This document shows positions 13,501 through 14,018 of a stretch of DNA of 14,018 nucleotides, in pieces. Both the position numbers and the translations under genes were made by a program. Numbering within the stretch: position 1 is the stretch's first letter; each line of letters opens with the position of its first letter. Origin of the DNA: an uncultured Collinsella sp. (lineage in GTDB: Bacteria; Actinomycetota; Coriobacteriia; Coriobacteriales; Coriobacteriaceae); assembly GCA_905207425.1 (NCBI GenBank), contig CAJLLB010000040.1, positions 1 to 14,018 on the forward strand, given 5' to 3'. Under the pieces are notes generated by a model. That model worked only from the letters and a program-made list of their open reading frames with translations. It was not told the origin of the DNA and ran no database searches.

Positions 13501-14018
13501 CGAGGGCGGACACCTGCCCGGCAAGAAGGTCTACCCCTGGATCGCCGAGGTTCGTCAGTCCACGCCCGGCATCGGCCTGATCTCGCCTCCGCCGCACCAC
13601 GACATCTACTCCATCGAGGACTTGGCGGAGCTGATCTTTGACCTTAAGAACGCCAACCCCGGCGCGCGCGTGTCGGTCAAGCTGGTCAGCGAGGCCGGCG
13701 TCGGCACCATCGCCACCGGTGTGGCTAAGGGCGCTGCCGACAAGATCTTGATCAGCGGCCATAACGGCGGCTCGGGTGCCGCGGCGCGCGACTCCATTTG
13801 GCATGCCGGTCTGCCGTTGGAGCTCGGCCTTGCCGAGGCCCAGCAGACGTTGCTGCAAAACGGCCTGCGCTCCCGCGTGGTGCTCGAGGCCGACGGCAAG
13901 CTCATGGACGGCACCGATGTTGCCGTCGCCTGCTTGCTGGGCGCCGAGGAGTTTGGCTTTGCGACCATGCCGCTCATCTCCATGGGCTGCCTTATGCAGC
14001 GCGACTGCCAGCAGGATA
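10595..14018 (+). CDS. gltB: Glutamate synthase large subunit (partial, runs off the window)
   Basis: Makes two glutamates from glutamine and 2-oxoglutarate with a reductant, together with a small subunit expected downstream. About 1141 codons are present of roughly 1500. The protein starts MQADSAQQQGLYRPEFDHDACGIG; Cys21 is the Ntn-type amidotransferase nucleophile, exposed after removal of a 20-residue propeptide. The glutaminase domain follows (EHRGGTGLEKNTGDGAG; HSRYSTNTTPSWERAHPNRF; HNGEINTLKGN), then the central domain and, from about residue 875, the FMN synthase domain (NTGAMSYGSIS; SNSGEGGEDP; KPGEGGHLPGKKVYPW; SGHNGGSGAA; LGAEEFGFATMPL). The visible end, GCLMQRDCQQD, holds the first two cysteines of the 3Fe-4S cluster. 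The ATG at 10595 follows AGGGGAGG by 6 nt. No stop or frameshift is seen in the visible part. Confidence 0.95.
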   Translation, partial: MQADSAQQQGLYRPEFDHDACGIGALADINGERHHQILDDALSILVNLEHRGGTGLEKNTGDGAGILFQVPHHFFRKEAQKCGQILPAEGDYGVAMLFFPQDEKGVEDARRVFEEGCAEAGVPLLFWREVPVDPHDLGETAHACMPTILQAFLGRPDDTPAGDAFERRLYVCRRTIEKKADAEFALRDKIFYVCSMSSRTIVYKGMLVATQMRRFFIDLNDAAVKTAVALVHSRYSTNTTPSWERAHPNRFIIHNGEINTLKGNVNWIRAREPNLYSPVLQHDLERVMPIINREGSDSAILDNVLEFLVMNGRPLTRAASMLLPEPWDHDDNLSEERRAYDAYQSMLMEPWDGPAAIAFTDGRTLGAALDRNGLRPARYYVTRDGRFMLASEVGTIEVRPENILTSGCLGPGQMLEVDFARGRVIYNDELRARYAKEKPYRDWIAEETLTVDALDEPVATTPAEDAGVPAAVRMAKLGYHWDDVDEVVRPMARQGKAPLASMGIDAPLACLSKKTRSFFDYFYQLFAQVTNPPIDALREHMVTSTTLYLGNHGNLLEDSRTACQLVRLERPLLNEEEFDRICAIDRVGFKTRRFRAVYRRDVGEGALQAALKQLAEDVEAAVRDGVNIVVLSDRAAAGEVPVPSLLAVGCVHNHLIRAGVRTFADIVVECGDAVSPHDFAALVGYSASGIYPYNAHACIRDLAARGDLDVTAEQGIANYNKAATAGIVSIMSKMGISTVQSYHSAQIFEAVGFTPEFVNAYFAGTVSRVGGMSVEDVEREQNERYDAALAILKSPAPDQLPTLGLTKWRPLGGEDHLIDPQTVYLLQTACREDSYDTFKEYSARLHRTGRAVRLRDLLDFDASGRTPVSLDEVEPALNIVRRFNTGAMSYGSISKEAHECMAIAMNRLHGRSNSGEGGEDPRRETPLANGDSKNSAIKQVASARFGVTSRYLCSAFEIQIKMAQGAKPGEGGHLPGKKVYPWIAEVRQSTPGIGLISPPPHHDIYSIEDLAELIFDLKNANPGARVSVKLVSEAGVGTIATGVAKGAADKILISGHNGGSGAAARDSIWHAGLPLELGLAEAQQTLLQNGLRSRVVLEADGKLMDGTDVAVACLLGAEEFGFATMPLISMGCLMQRDCQQD

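Noticed and set aside
10556..13858. 1100-codon open frame on the minus strand
   Set aside because: It lies wholly antisense to gltB, whose motifs are unmistakable. Long stop-free antisense frames are expected from GC-rich third positions. The same applies to the long minus-strand frames opposite ptsI, both fruK genes and cca.

Overview
The window looks like a chromosomal segment from a gut actinobacterium of the class Coriobacteriia, most likely Collinsella or a close relative. The genes are GC-rich, with C or G favoured at third codon positions, while the intergenic regions are AT-richer and carry many textbook rho-independent terminators. The gene set is a complete general PTS pair, two tandem PfkB-type sugar-phosphate kinases, cca, smpB, a flavin-reductase/rubredoxin pair, an Nramp transporter and a glutamate synthase large subunit. 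The genus is an inference from style and gene content; no database search was run.

Layout. (1) 1-4510, sugar uptake and phosphorylation: ptsH (HPr), ptsI (Enzyme I), then two paralogous fruK-like kinases of 310 aa each. Terminators follow ptsH, the first kinase and the second kinase. The ptsH leader can form two mutually exclusive hairpins, one of which covers the Shine-Dalgarno sequence. (2) 4511-7876, RNA maturation and translation quality control: cca (CCA-adding enzyme with HD domain), tRNA-Glu(CTC) with its own promoter and terminator, a TPR-like protein overlapping smpB, a 67-nt near-perfect inverted repeat, and a terminator. (3) 7928-8739, redox: a flavin reductase-like protein and a free-standing rubredoxin, together equivalent to a high-molecular-weight rubredoxin split into two genes. 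(4) 8746-10520: an Nramp/MntH gene on the minus strand broken by one in-frame TGA, with palindromic repeats on both sides. Downstream is a lone decayed copy. Upstream is a strictly regular array of six 15-nt arms in alternating orientation, 25 nt apart (period 40). A coding-looking C-terminal tail on the minus strand abuts the array. (5) 10595-end: gltB, cut off by the window edge.

How they work together: HPr and EI relay phosphate from PEP to sugar-specific permeases that are not in the window, and the two kinases probably act on the resulting sugar phosphates. cca and the tRNA are neighbours, but the tRNA gene already encodes its CCA end. The flavin reductase and rubredoxin would pass electrons to a partner such as a flavodiiron protein, not seen here. 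gltB would make glutamate with a small subunit expected downstream.

The least ordinary features are the period-40 alternating repeat array between mntH and gltB, the interrupted mntH, the two-state ptsH leader, and the long hairpin after smpB.
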